The notes under the pieces are model-generated. The model made no database searches. It saw only the letters and a program-made list of their open reading frames with translations, and had not been told where the DNA came from. This document shows positions 11,757 through 25,564 of a DNA stretch of 64,000 bases, piece after piece. This DNA comes from Orientallactaga sibirica (Eukaryota; Chordata; Mammalia; Rodentia; Dipodidae): NCBI GenBank assembly GCA_036365145.1, contig JAEOAD010000026.1:1964501-2028500 (forward strand), given 5' to 3'. The first letter of the stretch is position 1. Each line of letters starts with the position of its first letter. The position numbers were made by a program, and so were the translations under genes.

Positions 11757-12761
11757 GACAGCATACTGTTAGTGACTCAGACACCTCAGTGAGGTTACTG
11801 GGCAGTTAGGTGGGTGCTCCTGGTAGATGGACACTAGACCCAGCAGTAGGATGCTCAGTGGAGACAATGGTTCTGCCTCCACTGTCTGAAGCCTCTGTGA
11901 CCATGTGGGCTCCTGTCCTGTGAAAACAGGAGGTCCCAGCTAGCACTCTGCAGAGGGTCCAGAGGATAGAGAAAGCAGTTCCGAGTTGAGCTCTGGCTCC
12001 AACTCGCTGAGGGTGACACGGGCTAGCCCTCCTTGAGATGTGGGAAGGTAGCTCACAGAGTGCAAGTGTCGTCACCACTGCCACTCGGCCGGCCAGCCGG
12101 GACAAGGCTGCAAAACCACTTCACTGGTAGCAAAGTGCCTCAGCTGACAGTCTGCCAATGTCCTTTTAAAGTGCTTTTCCATGGCAGAGGATTAGGTCCC
12201 AGGATGACAGTGGCTGGGAGACCTCTAGAGTGCCTGACATGTGAGCACCTGGGCTGCCTAGGGAAGAGGCTATCTGGCCCAGGTGGGAGACCTCTGGGCT
12301 GTAGATCCTGAGGCATCCAAGAGTTTGGCATACCTTGTACGGCCTGCCTGTCTGCCTGCCTGGAGGAGGCTAAAAAGGCAGCATGTACCACCTATTCTGA
12401 AAGCAACCTGCACTCTGAGTGGACCCTTGACAGCCTTCTTGCTACTGTAGGAGAGGCCTGGAGGCAGCAGCTGCCTGCTGAATCAGGGCCAAGAGGACAA
12501 GGACGAAACCCCCAAATTGTCCTCATACCAAATACACATATAACTGGACAGACATGAGCCATGTGGCAAGAATGACTGTGTTTTGACAAGGAAAAACACA
12601 CAACAGTCACTCTGTTCCCTCAGCCACCTGCTATCCCAGGCTCCTCAGACTATCTCTTTCCAGCTGCCGTTCTGTCCCCTGCCTTAACCACATGTTCACA
12701 GCATTCAGCACTCTTCTCACTGGTGCCTCTCTCGGGCCTCCCATGCTAGGGTGGTCTTGAA

Positions 12762-12885
12762 GAAAGAAGTGGCACTTGGGAAGCGGAGGGAGGGAGAGTG
12801 CTATGAGTTTGATGGTAGCCTGCACTACAGAGTGAGTTCCAGGGCAGCTGGAGCTAGAGTGAGAACCTGCCTCAAAACAACAACA
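12762..12885 (+). mobile_element. B1-like SINE, old
   Basis: 'agtggcacttgggaagcgga' to 'gagaacctgcctcaaaac'. Confidence 0.65.
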
Positions 12886-13194
12886 AAGAAAGATGGGAAG
12901 GAAGGAAGGCTGGGAGGAGGAAGGAAAGGGGAAGAGGGAAGGAGGAAAGGAAGAGGTCCTCCATTGACATACTGCCCAGGCTGCTATCCATCCACTGGGA
13001 GCCGGGGAAAAGCATGCCGCAGACAGATCAAGGCCAAGTCTGGAGGAGCACTCAGCACCTGGAGCTATGTGCTGGGAGTGGGCTCAGAATACTCCCCGTC
13101 ATTTCATCACTAATGAACCACTATAATTACCAGGAAATTCAGGTCATTTCAAGGCTACCAGCCACTGTGATGAGCTCTCATTCTACCCTGACTC

Positions 13195-13610
13195 TTCTTT
13201 TGTATGTATGTATGTATGTATGTGTGTGTGTATGTGTGTGTATGTATGTATGTATGTGTATGTAATGTAGGGTGTGTGTGCACCCTCTCTTCTTTTGTAT
13301 GTATGTGTATATATATGTATATGTAATGTGGGGCATGTATGTATGCTTGTTGATGTGTGTGCTCACTCTGACTCTCTTCTTTTGTGTATGTGTGTATATA
13401 TGTATATGTAATGTGGGGCATGTATGTATGCTTGTTGATGTGTGTGCTCACTCTGACTCTCTTCTTTTGTGTATGTGTGTATATATGTATATGTAACGTG
13501 GGGCATGTATGTATGCTTGTTGATGTGTGTGTGCACCCTCTCTCACTCTCTTTTGTATGTATATATGGGTGTATGTGTATGCATGTTGATGTGTGTGTGC
13601 ACATGCATGT
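13195..13610. repeat. TG/TATG microsatellite grading into an ~86-bp minisatellite
   Basis: It begins with (tatg)n and (tg)n to about 13265. Then come about three and a half longer units marked by 'tcttttgt' at 13291, 13378, 13463 and 13549, spaced 85-87 bp, each with TATG-rich sequence and 'gggcatgtatgtatgcttg'. The open frames on both strands here are by-products of the repeat. Confidence 0.9.
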
Positions 13611-13644
13611 GGAGGCCAAAAGTCCACTTGATTGCTCTATCCAT

Positions 13645-13790
13645 TTTTTTTTTTGAGGCAAGTTCTCAGTCTAGTCCAGGCTGACCTAAAACTCACTCTG
13701 CAGTTCAGGCTGGCCTTGAACTCATGGGGATCCTCTTACCTCAGTCTTGCTGCTGCTGGATTAAAGACATGTACCACTGTATGTTACTTT
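13645..13790 (-). mobile_element. B1-like SINE, old
   Basis: T-rich start then 'gaggcaagttctcagtctag' to 'aaagacatgtaccactgta'. A fainter trace is present at about 14370-14485. Confidence 0.7.
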
Positions 13791-15240
13791 TTAAGACAGT
13801 CTCTCACTGAGCCAAGCTGATTGGGCTAAACAAGCCAGCCAGCGAGCCCTGGGGATCCACCTATGTGTACCCTCCCCATTCTGGGTGCACTGCCATGTCT
13901 GGCATTTGACGTGGGCACCGGGGATCTGAGCTCAAGTTCCTCATGCTTGTGTGTCAAGTGCTTTACTGGAAGTGAGGCCTGCCTGGAGGAAGTGGGAACT
14001 ACAGAGTGGGCCTTTGAGAGCTGCAGCCACATCTTGGTTTGGGCCCCATTGCTTGGCTCCTAATCTGCTGAGCTATAACCTGTCTTGCCACAAGTTCCTA
14101 CTGCACTGGACCGAGGCCCAGCTTCTGTAGCCTACAGCCCTCCAACAGAACCAAAAGCAGCCCTTCTTCCTTTAGCTTGTGTCAGGTGCTCTGCCAAGGC
14201 CCATGATGCCAGCCGCACCCACAACAGCCCACAGACATGTTTCAAAGAGTGGAAATGCTGGGTTAGGGTGCTCCTGTGCCCCCACTCTGAACTCCTGCAG
14301 TGCTTCGGCACGGTGACTGCTGAGGTGGGGCCGTGGCTAGTCCCTCTTGGCTCTCAATTCTGCTTTTCTGACACAGGACCCTGCTATCCAGCCCAGGCTG
14401 GCCGGGAACTACCTAGCAGAGCTGTGATTCTCCAGCTCTGGCCTTGTGAGGATGGGACGACAGCTGTGTGCTGCCGTGCCTGGCTTTCCCCTGCTATCTT
14501 GATGGGGCCCATGTACAAGTAAATGCACACAAGCCTCCTGTTCCGTGCATTCTTACCTAATCCTACTGGGGGCATTTTCTTCAGTTTGCAGAGATGTGGT
14601 CTCATCCCTCCTAAGGCCAGCCAGAAGAAGCTAGTAGGGAACAAAAGAGCTTGGAGAGGCCTATCCTCCTGAAAATGGCTCTGGTCCCATTGCCACATCC
14701 ACAGGTGAACTCCCAAGCTCTTCTCATCCAGCAGTGACTGGCTGAGGTGAGACACATCCAGCCCACCCAGAGAGGCAACATGAAACAGTGGCAAAGGTTG
14801 ACCTGAGGCACATTGCTGGCACTCTTTGAACCTCAGGCTCTTCACATGGAGATAGAAAAAGTTGGTGCTTTCTTCCTCAGGTGGCTGAGAGGACCAAGTG
14901 ATTGAAGGCAGTGTCGGGTCCAGGACAACTGGACATGGGTCTAGTTGTTTGAAGTATATGTGTGTGTGGCTCTGCCAAGAGTGGGAAAGCTTTCAAGATG
15001 ACTAACCAGCTGTAGCCTGTGAGTGGCACCAGGAATGCCCTTGCCTGGCTGCAGTCTTCCTGCCAGCCTGGAGGTGGGCTCTACATACTGACTGCTACAA
15101 AGGAGGCCTGTGGACCTTGAGGGAGCTGAGTGTATACTAGGCTTAGATCAGGGCTCTGGGCCAAAAGGGGGAGATCTCCCAAGAAACCTGATGTAATTCA
15201 GATGGAAAAGACATTTTTGACATTACAACCCTAGGACTTT

Positions 15241-15377
15241 TCTTTTTTTTGGTTTTTCGAGGAAAATTTTCCTGGAATTCACTCTGTATTCTCAGGGTGG
15301 CCTCGAACTCACAGCGATCCTCCTACCTCTGCCTCCCAAGTGCTGGGATTAAAGGCGTGCGCCACCACGCCCAGCTC
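15241..15377 (-). mobile_element. B1-like SINE with internal deletion
   Basis: 'ggtttttcgaggaaaatttt' runs directly into 'cctggaattcactctg'; the usual 'gtagggtctcactctagccc' segment is replaced or deleted. Confidence 0.9.
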
Positions 15378-15735
15378 CTAGGCCTTTTTCTAATAGTGAC
15401 TCACAAGGGAAACCGGGCACAGGACACTGTGGACAGGGCTTTCCCAAACTGGGCTGTGGGGTCACTAAGCATGTTGGGTATACAGGGCTCTGTGCCAGTA
15501 CCTTCAGGGGCTGCCTCGTTTAATGCTCATTATCCCTGCAGGTAGGCACTCAGGTCCTTCCTATCCCATGGGACAACAGAGGCCCAGCGCACAGCGCTCC
15601 TCCCAGGGCAGAAGCAGGAAGCATGAGGACCGAAGTCAGCCAGGCCTTAGCCTCTCCTGGTCCTGGGGTCCTCGGCTCTGCCTAGACTGCCCAGGACAGC
15701 CAAACACATCCAATTCACCAAGGTAGGCTTCCTAC

Positions 15736-15918
15736 CTCTTTCCTCTGCGGCCCCCAGAAGGTCTTTACCAGTTGGCCCTGCTTGGGCACTGAACCCAGAC
15801 AGCCTCTTCTCTGTGAAGGGCTTCCGAGAGCCTTCCAGCGAGCTTGTGGGCTCATTAAAGAAGTCCTGTGTAGAGCTGGAGTCCGAGAGTGCCACCGCTG
15901 TGCTGTCCTGGCTTCGGT
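15736..15918 (-). CDS. CABIN1: CABIN1 coding exon 17 of window
   Basis: 183 bp, residues 955-1015 with split codons at both ends. The acceptor is 'ccttcag' and the donor is GTAGGA. The peptide reads [20 protein letters not shown], continues through a Ser/Lys-rich linker and ends GAAEER plus the first base of a Gly codon. It lies 8.6 kb from the previous exon, the largest complete intron in the window. Confidence 0.94.
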
Positions 15919-17005
15919 CTGAAGGAAGGAGGGAGAGAAGGCAAGAGCATGAGCTCACACCACTTCCAGCATGGAGGGCTCCCAGGGCAAGGCTCCTGTG
16001 TGGCCTGTGGACTGCCCTACGGTGGAGGTGACCTCCGTCTACCCACTGTGATCCTGTGGAGTCTAACCCATCCTGGAGGCCCTGAGCCAATCTCCACAGG
16101 CTCCAGTCGCCATGGTCACCTCCTTGGGTTTTCTTCAAGAGGTGGTAGTGTGCCAAATACTCCAGCAATCGGCTCCTGGGCTGGGCAGGAAGCCCTGGCT
16201 GAGCAGTGTGCACTGTGAGAAGGTTCCACCACAGCCAATTTCAAGCTACCAGCAGGCTACTGCTGGCTGTGGAGTGGGGGAGAGATGCACAGTAGCCACC
16301 TTTATGTAGTGTTACTGTCATATAGATGTAAATATGCACATACAGGGTACAGAAGTGGCAAAGAATTCAGCTTATGTATTTAACTGTTGTTAGTGGCCAG
16401 GTGTGTGGTCTGGAATGAAAAGTCCAGATTCCCAGGAGTCTCAGAAACAAAGGAGTACTCCCTGGCTGCTCTACTCAGGTCTCCACGGGCATTCTGGGAG
16501 AAAGACAAGGGGTAGGGCAGGGACGAGGCTTATAGAGGCCTGCAGTGAAGGTGTGCAGCGGGAGGAGGGGTAGTGCTGAAAAAGATCTGAAGCTCACAGG
16601 ACCCTTCACCCTAAGGGACTCAGCTCACATCTGTGGAGGACAGTGAGGTCACTGCGTCCTAGATCAGGGAGAAGAGACTCTTCTTCCCTAAGGCAGAAAC
16701 CCACCACCAAGGAGGGACAGCGCCATGAAGAATGCTGCACCCCGGACACACAGACACACAGAGCGCCACTCTACCTTACCCACCAGCAAGCAGAGCAGCT
16801 GACTGCAAAGAGGGCCAAGGGCAGGCGGGCAGAAGCCTCCCACATGTGCACTCAGGGGCCTATGGCAGAGAGGGGAACTCAAACACTGGGAGAAGTCTCA
16901 TGGCACACTAGTTCTACTCTCATCACAAAACAAGAGAAACTGGTGGGGCATTGAAAGTAACCAAGGCAACAACAGATTCCAACCCAGCTCAAAGGCTAAG
17001 AAGCA

Positions 17006-17172
17006 GCCGGGTGTGGTGGTACACACCTTTAATACCAGCACTCGGGAGGAGGCAGAGGTAGGAGTACTGCTGTGAGTTCGAGGCCACCTGTGACTACAGA
17101 GTGAATTCTAGGCTAGCCTGAGCTAGAGTGAGCCCTACCTTGAAAAAACAAAAAACAAACAAAAAAAAAAAA
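17006..17172 (+). mobile_element. B1-like SINE
   Basis: 'gccgggtgtggtggtacaca' to a long A-rich tail. Confidence 0.9.
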
Positions 17173-17278
17173 GGCCAGGAAGCAGGTCCATTCCAGGTAT
17201 CCAGATGTGTGATTAACTCCACTTGGTTGCTCTGGCACTACACATGACATCTGGTGTCAGTGTGAAAATATAAAAATT

Positions 17279-17441
17279 ACAGGCATACTCATGTGCCTAG
17301 AGGCCTCCAGCCACTGCAAACAAACTCCAGACATATGCGCCACCTTGTGCATCTGGCTTACATGGGACCTGGAGAATCGAACCCCGGTCCTTAGGCTTTG
17401 CAGGCATATGCCTTAGCCACTAAGCCATCTCTCCAGCCCCC
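17279..17441 (-). mobile_element. tRNA-SINE, type I, 5'-truncated tail side
   Basis: 'ggcctccagccactgcaaac' to 'ccatctctccagcccc'. It lacks the usual GA-rich part. Confidence 0.8.
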
Positions 17442-18440
17442 TTTTTTTTTAATTAAAAAAAAAAACTCCAATTTGGGCTGATATTATGAACGTCCACTAG
17501 ATAATGCTGGGGAGTCACAAACGGGACCAGCATGAGCCGCTTAGTAGGTAAAACCATAACCATACGGAATTGTTTGCACATAGCAGCCTGAGCTGGAATC
17601 TTCTCCGTCCACTTAGCAGCTCAGACAGCCTATGCACATGGCCACCAGTATCTACAGTTTCCCTGCGTGTAAAGCTGTGATAATACAGCGTTTGCTTCAC
17701 AAAGCTGTCATGATGATTACACAGGTCAGTACACACAAATGCAGGAATTGGTACCTACCACAGGAGAAAGGTCAAATCATTCATAATTATTTCTAAGGTT
17801 GGACAAGACTTGTCAGTAATGTCTCAAACTCACCACCAGTTGTCATTCTGAACTGGTTTGCCAGAGTCACACTGCAGTGGTGCAGGTGCCCACCCCCAGG
17901 GTGGTGGTAAACAGTCCCTAGATACTGTTCCCAAGCAGGCTGGCACATACAGACGAGCACTGAACATAGCCCTGCGCTCCAATGCCTGCCCTGCTGTTCT
18001 GGCCTCTCGACCACGGTGTCAGCATACAGCGGAGTTGAGGGACAGCACAGGACAATGGCACAGCTTCCTTCAAGGCCACTGTCGCCAGGTCCACTGCCAG
18101 TGACTGACGGGTCCAGTGACTAGATCCCAAGCTGGACAGGGGAGCTGAATGGACACCCTCTTTCCTCACTTTCAAGCCCTGGCGGACAGACCTGCTGTAT
18201 TCAGAAGAATTTCTAAATCCAAGCCACCAATGTGAAAGGAGAGGCCAAGCAGCCTCTTCAATGCCCTGTAGAAAGGGAGGGTGGCAACCGAGACCCCGAC
18301 TTCTGGGAACCATAGAAAATCATAGGAGGAACTCTGGGCTCTTAAGTCCACATTCCAATCCCAGATCTGCATTCACAAGCTAGGTAACTTTGCCCAAATA
18401 ATCTTGCAGCTTTAACTTGAGCTTTAATGTTTTACTTGCT

Positions 18441-18552
18441 TGTTTTGAGGCAGGGCCTCTCTCCAGCCAAGGTTGGCCTTAACCTCCCGGTGATCCTCCT
18501 ACCTCAGCCTCCCAAGTGCTGGGATTAGTGGCATGCATCACCACACAGCTTT
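18441..18552 (-). mobile_element. B1-like SINE, old
   Basis: 'ttttgaggcagggcctctct' to 'ggcatgcatcaccacacagc'. Confidence 0.7.
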
Positions 18553-21500
18553 ACTTTCATGTGTTTTTACACAAAATTCACTGTCTCCCTGCCTCTGCTT
18601 CTGATTTTCGGATCCCCACAGCAGCCTGGCTTACTGGTGGAGCACTTGACTTACAGGCTGAAACCTACTCTGTCCTGCAGCACTCACTCTGGTCCTGACA
18701 GAGAAGCTCAATGGCTTGCGCAAAGCTTGAGAAGCCCCGGCACCTCCAGAAGATGGCAGGCCATGCCCTTGCAGTTTGGGTCTCCCTGAACATCAGCCAG
18801 GGCCCGCTCACTGCAGGCCGAGCAGCATGTCCCGCAGCAAGCTCCAGGAAGCGAGGCCAGCCAGGATGATTTCACTCACTGGCAGTCTGCCCCACCAGCT
18901 CACTGGCTCCCGAGTGATTGGCTCTGAGCCTAAAGGAATTGCCAGTTTGGTGGAATCCCAACTGCGCATTATGAAAACTGAGGACTGACCTGAGCGAATA
19001 GGTATTTTCTCCTAATGTGCTAATACCCTCTCGATGCTTCAATGTGAGGGGACCACAGAGCCACCAGTGATTCGGGATGACAGACCACGCCCGTCACAGT
19101 GTAGATAGGAAAGGATGGTCGGCTGTGCTCTGGAGGCTTCAGCGTCACTGAGGAACACCAGCCAATTGACTGGGAGCCCTCTTGAGCATCTTAAAATAGC
19201 AGCCCAGTGGAGGGCCAGGGACCAAGGAAGGACAAGCGGTTTACTGTGCTTTCCCAGACCCTTCCCGGAGCCTTCCACACATGTGAGAACCCAGCCAAGC
19301 AGGCCTTCTGAGAGCTGCAGAGCAGAGGCTGGCCATGGCCCTGGGACAGAACTGGCAACTCCAGTTCTCTTCTCAGGGAAGATAACAGCACCAAAGACCA
19401 GATAAAGAGGAGAGTGTACTCGGCTGGAGGCGGAGGGAGGTCCTGTGACCCTCCTACTGTTGCCAGCAGGACAGAGCCTCACTGCTTGGGGCCCGGCTGC
19501 TCTCACACTCATTCCTCTTTTTCATCCCCCCCTGGCACTCAGTATCCAGGCACACCAGGACTCTAACACCCATACCTTTGTCTCCACTGTCCCTCCCACC
19601 TGCAGAATTCTACCTTAGTCTATAGCCCTCTCTGAAGGCCAGCCTCCTCCAGGAAGTCACCACAACCCACCAACCCAAGTTTGCTCCCTCCTGCCAGCTT
19701 ATGACACCAACCACTGCCCCAAGACACCACCTAGGGTGGCACAGGTCCAAGCACAGCAGAGACTAGAGCAATCTTATTGTGCTTTCCCTAATGGGGCCCT
19801 CTTCCGTGCCTGACACAGCACAGAGCTTTTAACAAAAGTCTTCCCCAGCAGTGGCCTGTAGGAGTCTCCTCAAAGGCTCAGAAGCCTGGTCCCTGGGGAG
19901 TATCTAAGTTCCCCTGGGCGTCTCTCCCACTTTGAGCAGGTCTGGACAGGAGTGCAGAGCTCCTACAGAAACTGAACCACCCTTAGCCCTAGGGAGACAG
20001 ACCTCTGGTGGAGACCAGGCTCAGGACTGGATGCAGGTTCAGTGGTAGCCCTTGGCCCCTCAGTAGCTAGGCCACTGTGAACTACAGCCACGGGGCCCAC
20101 CTCAGAGTTTGGACGACTGTACACAAGTTACAGCTTTATACCTGTCCATGGTAGAGATTTTGGTATCTTAGAGACTGTTGCTCTTTTGTTGTTGTTATTA
20201 TTATTTAAGAAACCAAAGAGCAAAGCAATGGAAATACAGGACTGAGTCACCTGCCAGGCAGGAGGACAGGACAGCCGCGGGGGACAGGTAACCACTGCCT
20301 CTGGCCAGACTGGGAAGATGGACCACTGGCAGACGGTAAGCACATTAGACGCACACTCCAAATCACAGGACCAGCGGACATGAAAGTGCTCTGGTCACGG
20401 GGAAGCAGAGAGCCGGAGTGAAGGCGGAGCATGCGGTCTGCACTGTTCCCTGAAGCGAGCCGTGACCGGTGTGAGCAGAAAGACAAAGCCTGGGGAACAG
20501 AGTGTGCTCAGGTCAGGCAGCACGGGCAATGTTGGTGGAGGCACTGTGGGTGAGCAGGCAAGGATGAGCACGGATGGCACACAACAGACATGACAGCATG
20601 GCAGTGAGGATGGGTGGTGTGAAAGGGGCACGATGGCCTAGGCTCTTGAGGAGACCCACTCTTCAACACGGGGATTCTTGGTCGCTCTGCTCATACTGCC
20701 ATGGGCCTGGGCAGGCATCATCTGCAGCCATGGACAACAGATCCCAAGGTTTTTGCCCTCATTGTCTCTGCCATGACACAGCCTCAAACTTGGCTCAGCT
20801 TGCCGCTAGCTAAGCCAGGTCTCAGGGACATGCAGACTCATCTCTCCAGCACTGGCCTAGGTTCACACTAGCCCTCAGCAGTGTGACGGTCTGACCTAAG
20901 CCTGCTCCTCTAACCTGATAGCAGGGACCAGGGCTGTCCTTTACATCTGGCACAGTGAAGCTAGACTCCCTTGGAGGGAAGCGGTCACAAGCAGGTAGGG
21001 AACCCGGACCGACCACAGGCACTCTGACCTCAGGCCCTGTCTAGCTGTGGCAGGCTGAGGTAACATGGAATACAACAAGCAGGCAGAGGCTCTTAGTTCA
21101 ACAAGAGCCGCTACGGACGGATAAAGTGAAGGGCCAAGCCTTGTTCCCTGTGCCCTCCTCTGAGGCACGTGCACACACGTGATCTGTCGAGGCAGCATCC
21201 TAGTGGACCTGGGAGAAGGGCCGTGCTTCCCTTCACCTCTGTCCAACTAGCAGGAGGCCCTGCCTGCCCTCACTTGGTTCATTTTTAGGGAAGGAAGGTG
21301 TAGCCAAACCTGAAAAGGGGTTGTGAAGATGGACCTGGCACTGAAGCACACAGAGCTACATGCAAGGGCTTAACTATGCACACACACTTACATGTGTGCA
21401 CACACCTGCACCAATACTGAATGAGGGAGGGCGAGAGTCCACTCAGACACCACCTTTGCTATTTGATGTGTAAGTCACTGGAAGCTTCGTAAAGGTCGCA

Positions 21501-24500
21501 ATGTGCTCTTGTGCCACTTGGGAAAGCTTCAGCATGAAGTATTTCAACACTATAAACTAATTCCAAGAGGCCGTGGGACAGGGAAGTTAGTTAGGTGGGG
21601 AGGGCAGCTGGACAGCATGTGTGTGTCTCTCTCAGCCTGGTGAGTGGAAGGGCCCTGAGAAGGACTAGCTTTGATGGCTGACGATGGGGAGGCCTGAAGG
21701 GCCAGCTGCAAAGGCTTTCGCCATGCGTGGATGTGCTGCAGGACGTCACCCCTAATGCAGATGGCAGAAGGCTGCAGGTGGAAACACTGTGGAAACTGAA
21801 GATATATCTTCAGAAGCGAGGTCTTGGCAAACTACCTGTTATCACCCTTGAATTGTTTTTCTAAATCTTGTACAACTGAGGATGGACTCCAGCTGATTCC
21901 TACATCTGAAGCAAAGGCACACCCTGTGGAAGGTGTCCCCAGCACTGGGTTTCCTAACCACATTCAAGGCCTGTCCTGCTCTAGGCTTCCTATTGCCCTG
22001 GTTGTGCATCCATCACCTCGGAGGCTCTGTGAGGTGGGAAACTAGGATCTAGCAAGCACAATGCCAGGCTGACCCAAAGGCTGATGCTTCATTTGGCACT
22101 GCCTGCACCTCTCTGGCTGGACCGCTGAGGTGCCAATCAAGAACAATGGGCCCTGGGGTTTGGGTTCTTCACGCTCTGTACTGTTACTCAGTTCTCATTC
22201 CAGCCTCAGTGACAACCTCAACTACATTAAGGAGGAGGCCAGGTTGGGCAAACACTTAATTTCCATGAGGCAAAACAAGTGCAGGCTCTTGTCTGAGGAT
22301 GCTGATCACACAGGCAACAGATAGGACTTGCATTCAGCCCAGGGACTGCTTGGCCCTTGCCTCCCCCTCGAGCAGCTTTCTGGCCCAGTGCTATGAGGCT
22401 AGAAGCAGCCCTCACCTTCCTTGAGTGGAGGGCCTGGCTGTGGCTTGCAGGAAGGAACCACGTCCCTGTCCTCCCCACCGGAGGCCCAAGGCTGGTCTCA
22501 GGCTTTAACGCGGAGTAGCAAGCAGGAGCTACAGGATCCCTTCTACGGGTCAGACTGGAAGCAGGAGTGGCAATGGACACTGTGGCTTCAGCCTAACAGC
22601 AAATCCCTAACTCACCAGTCTGCTGTTTCTGCCTCGACTCTGGGCCTTTCCCTAGGAAGCAGAGCAGCTCCTGGAAGGGCCGTCACAGCAGCCAAAGAGC
22701 AGTGCTAGTTCAGTCCCCAATTCTTCCTGTTGCACACAGAGCTTTCTTGAGGAGGTGCTGAGGGTTCTGAAAAGTATTGTGCTTCCTCACACATCAGGGC
22801 TGGGACTGGACAAAAGGGGACCGTGGGAAGCCCTGAGTCCATGCTCCTGACAGAAATCTGTGGAACCACCAAGAGTGTATCTGAAGCCATTCATTCTTCA
22901 CCCCAGTGCCGGTGCGCAGCTGCTGCGCTCTGCAGTGGCTCCCTCACGTTCCGGGCGAGGTTCTCGAGGCCAGGGGGAGGCGTGACACCCCCCCACTCTT
23001 TCCTGGTCCTGAAAGCATACTCAGCCTGTGGGCTGACTGCAGTCTCTACAGTCTGAACTGGCTGGGGACTGCAGGGGTCATCCCAGGAGCCCAGCACAAG
23101 GCCACAGGTAGACACTATGAGGGCCTCTTCTTCCCTGACAGGCTGCTGGGTCCTCACTGTAAGTAGCAGCAGACGCTCCTCGAGCAAGGCTTTACTTGCT
23201 CGTGTTTTGTCCATATCCTAGAGTGAAAGGTTAGAACAGGGTGGTTTGGCCAGTGAACTTGAATTAACTAAGAATGGGAAGAGGGTCTTCCTTCGGGATG
23301 GCTGCAGAGCTGGAGACGAGATGAGCTGGAGCCAGGTCCTCCCATGTCTGCTCAGTACCCAGTGGGAGGGAGCGTCAGCACAGGGACTAGTGTAAGGACA
23401 TAACCCTTAGCAGGGGCGGAGACACCGATCCTCAGCCTCTCTTTCAACACGGGCTGCACTCAAGCCAACCCTAGGAGGGGTGCTGTGAGTCTCCTTTTAG
23501 GAACCCTCCAGAGCCACAGAGCCCTGGCCATCGTCACCCTGTACCAGTGCTCTTCTGAATGTGCTCGCTGCTCGAGCCGGCACAGACGCCATGCTCTCAG
23601 GAACCTGTACACGAGACAGGCTGCAGCACAGTGCTGGAGCTAAGGCAGTGTAGGCCCTATGCCCTCAGCTCAATACCGGATCTCAACACCAAGGCTACTG
23701 TCGCGCCCAAGAGCTCACCCTTCCTCCAAGAAGCCATCTGCAAAGGACAAGTGGCAGGGGGTACAGCCCTGGGGTTAATCCTACCAGTCTAGGTGTGTCC
23801 TATCAGAGCAAGGCCTGCTTCCCCCTAGCCCAGATGAGATGAGCAACATGGGAGTGGGGTTCAGGTCTTTCAGCTTTATCAGCAGCTCTCCGGGGCTCCA
23901 TTTTAATGACCCTCCAAATCCATCAATTTGCTTAACCCAGCAAGTACTTTGTAGTCAGCTTGTCACTGCAAAGGTGAGAATATGAAACGTTAAGCTATAG
24001 GCAAGCATGCAGCCTCCTGAGGTTAGTAAGGAATGAGGTTGAACAGTCGCCACCTGCCTCATCCCACAGGACATGACCTTGCTAATGGTCCCAGTGGCCC
24101 CACCAACATCCTCTCTGGATCTTAGCATTAGTCATGGCCTACCCATAGCAATCAAAGGACAGAGCTGTAACAATGAGCCCACTGGCACGGGCTACATCAG
24201 GCGGATGGTGCCAAGAGTCAGTCTAGGGAGCCTCTAGAGTCTTCCAAATGACCTTCAGAGATGTCAGTTCCCAATTTTGCAGGTGGGAAAATGCAGGCTC
24301 AAAGAAGCGAGGCTGCCTCAACCTGGCCTGCCCCTCCCCTGGCTCCCAAGTGGGCACGTTGGCAGGTGGCGACCTGAGCATGTCTTGAAAGCACACGAAG
24401 CACCGTGAGTCCATGACGTGAATGATCAGCTGCAACATTGCCCGTGTCACCACAGACCCAGCACCCCCTCACCAAAAGAAAGCGACAAAACAAAGTCGCT

Positions 24501-24561
24501 CAAGCACCCCCCCATGACGGGCACGCTGCCCGGGCTGGCAGTAGGAGAACAGGGATTGTAC

Positions 24562-24737
24562 CGTCCGGCGTCGCCTGCTGGTGGGGGTTTTTACATTTGA
24601 CGTAATCGTGGTCAATCGGAGTGGCTGTGTAAGGTGGGGATGTCAGACCTGGGCCAGAGGAGGGGAGGGAGGCTCCGGGGCCCGGCAGTGTCCCAGCTGA
24701 AGAGTGGGAGTCCTCATCCACCAGGCAGGCCTTCTCC
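24562..24737 (-). CDS. CABIN1: CABIN1 coding exon 16 of window
   Basis: 176 bp, residues 896-954 plus one base. The acceptor is 'cctcacag' and the donor is GTACAA. The peptide begins with the split Lys then [15 protein letters not shown] and is a Ser/Pro/Gly-rich, probably disordered linker ([23 protein letters not shown]). It ends HQQATPD. Confidence 0.94.
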
Positions 24738-25564
24738 CTGTGAGGACAGAAGGTTGGGGCACAGGGCAGAGTCTCCTCATTATGATGAAACGGATATGTG
24801 CTAATGGCCAGCACCTTTCCCAGGGTCTGCTGCTCCCGCACTCCTCTGGTGGTCCTGGCCCTGTCTTACTGGTGCTCCTGGGAGCTGGCCCCATGGCATC
24901 CACATAAACTGGGCGCTATCTAGCCTTTCAGGCCAGGCTCTGGCAGCATCTCTTCTCAGGCCCAGGGCACTCTGCCTGGAAGTGACAAGCTTTTCAGATG
25001 CACCTGAGCACCTGTGCACAACAAGTCAGAGCCCTTCTGTGTGACAGCCAACACATCTAGTCCCTGACAAGCAGGCACTCAGAAACACATGTACATTAGT
25101 GCAGACACACCCATGTATAAGGGTGTCTGCTACAATATGGGGGAGCAAAAAATAAAAGTAAAACCCCATGTCTGTGAAAATGGTCACACAAACACAGTAC
25201 TACCAACCATACTATGCAACAACAGGTACAAAATAGAAAAAGTAGCAAAAACTAAAAGGTACCCTGGATAAGAAGCAACATGAAAACCAGTCTCTACAGT
25301 GCTCCGCACAGCACAGCCCTCTCCGCTAGAACGGGAGGGAGGGAAAGGCTGGCTTCTCCCCAGGGAGAGAGGCGCAGCAATGGGCGTGGCCACAGAGCAA
25401 GAGGTCTAGGGTGGCACACATCCTCTCCTCAGTTCCACAGAAACACCTTGGCCCAGCATTCCTAGGTAGGCTTCAGGGACGCCCTGTGCTCCATGTTACC
25501 CAGCAGCCCTCCTTCTGAGCACACTACCATGAATCACCCAGGGTCACTGCAAGTCAGCACTCAC
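24738..25564 (-). other. CABIN1: CABIN1 intron between exons 15 and 16
   Basis: 827 bp, unique sequence with no SINE or tandem repeat that I can identify. Confidence 0.8.

Larger units (their letters stand above)
11020..15735 (-). other. CABIN1: CABIN1 intron between exons 17 and 18
   Basis: 4,716 bp. It holds three head-to-tail tRNA-SINEs at 11100-11756, a TG-rich tandem block at 13195-13610, several old B1-like fragments and one truncated B1 (15241-15377). The parts 11760-12760 and 13800-15240 are otherwise unique, with one old B1-like trace near 14370-14485. Confidence 0.8.
15919..24561 (-). other. CABIN1: CABIN1 intron between exons 16 and 17
   Basis: 8,643 bp, the largest complete intron. 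Only its 3' third in gene direction (17006-18552) carries SINEs. From 18553 to the exon at 24562 I see no recognisable SINE, only a short 'gttgttattatt' run near 20185. No second gene or exon match was found. The unusual lack of insertions is noted as a finding. Confidence 0.75.

Noticed and set aside
13155..13661. 168-residue His/Tyr/Thr-rich open frame and its forward counterparts
   Set aside because: It is the translation of a TG/TATG satellite, with repeating low-complexity residues only.
15919..24561. A hidden gene in the largest intron
   Set aside because: Open frames up to 157 residues exist, but none shows family motifs, codon structure or paired splice sites that I can support.
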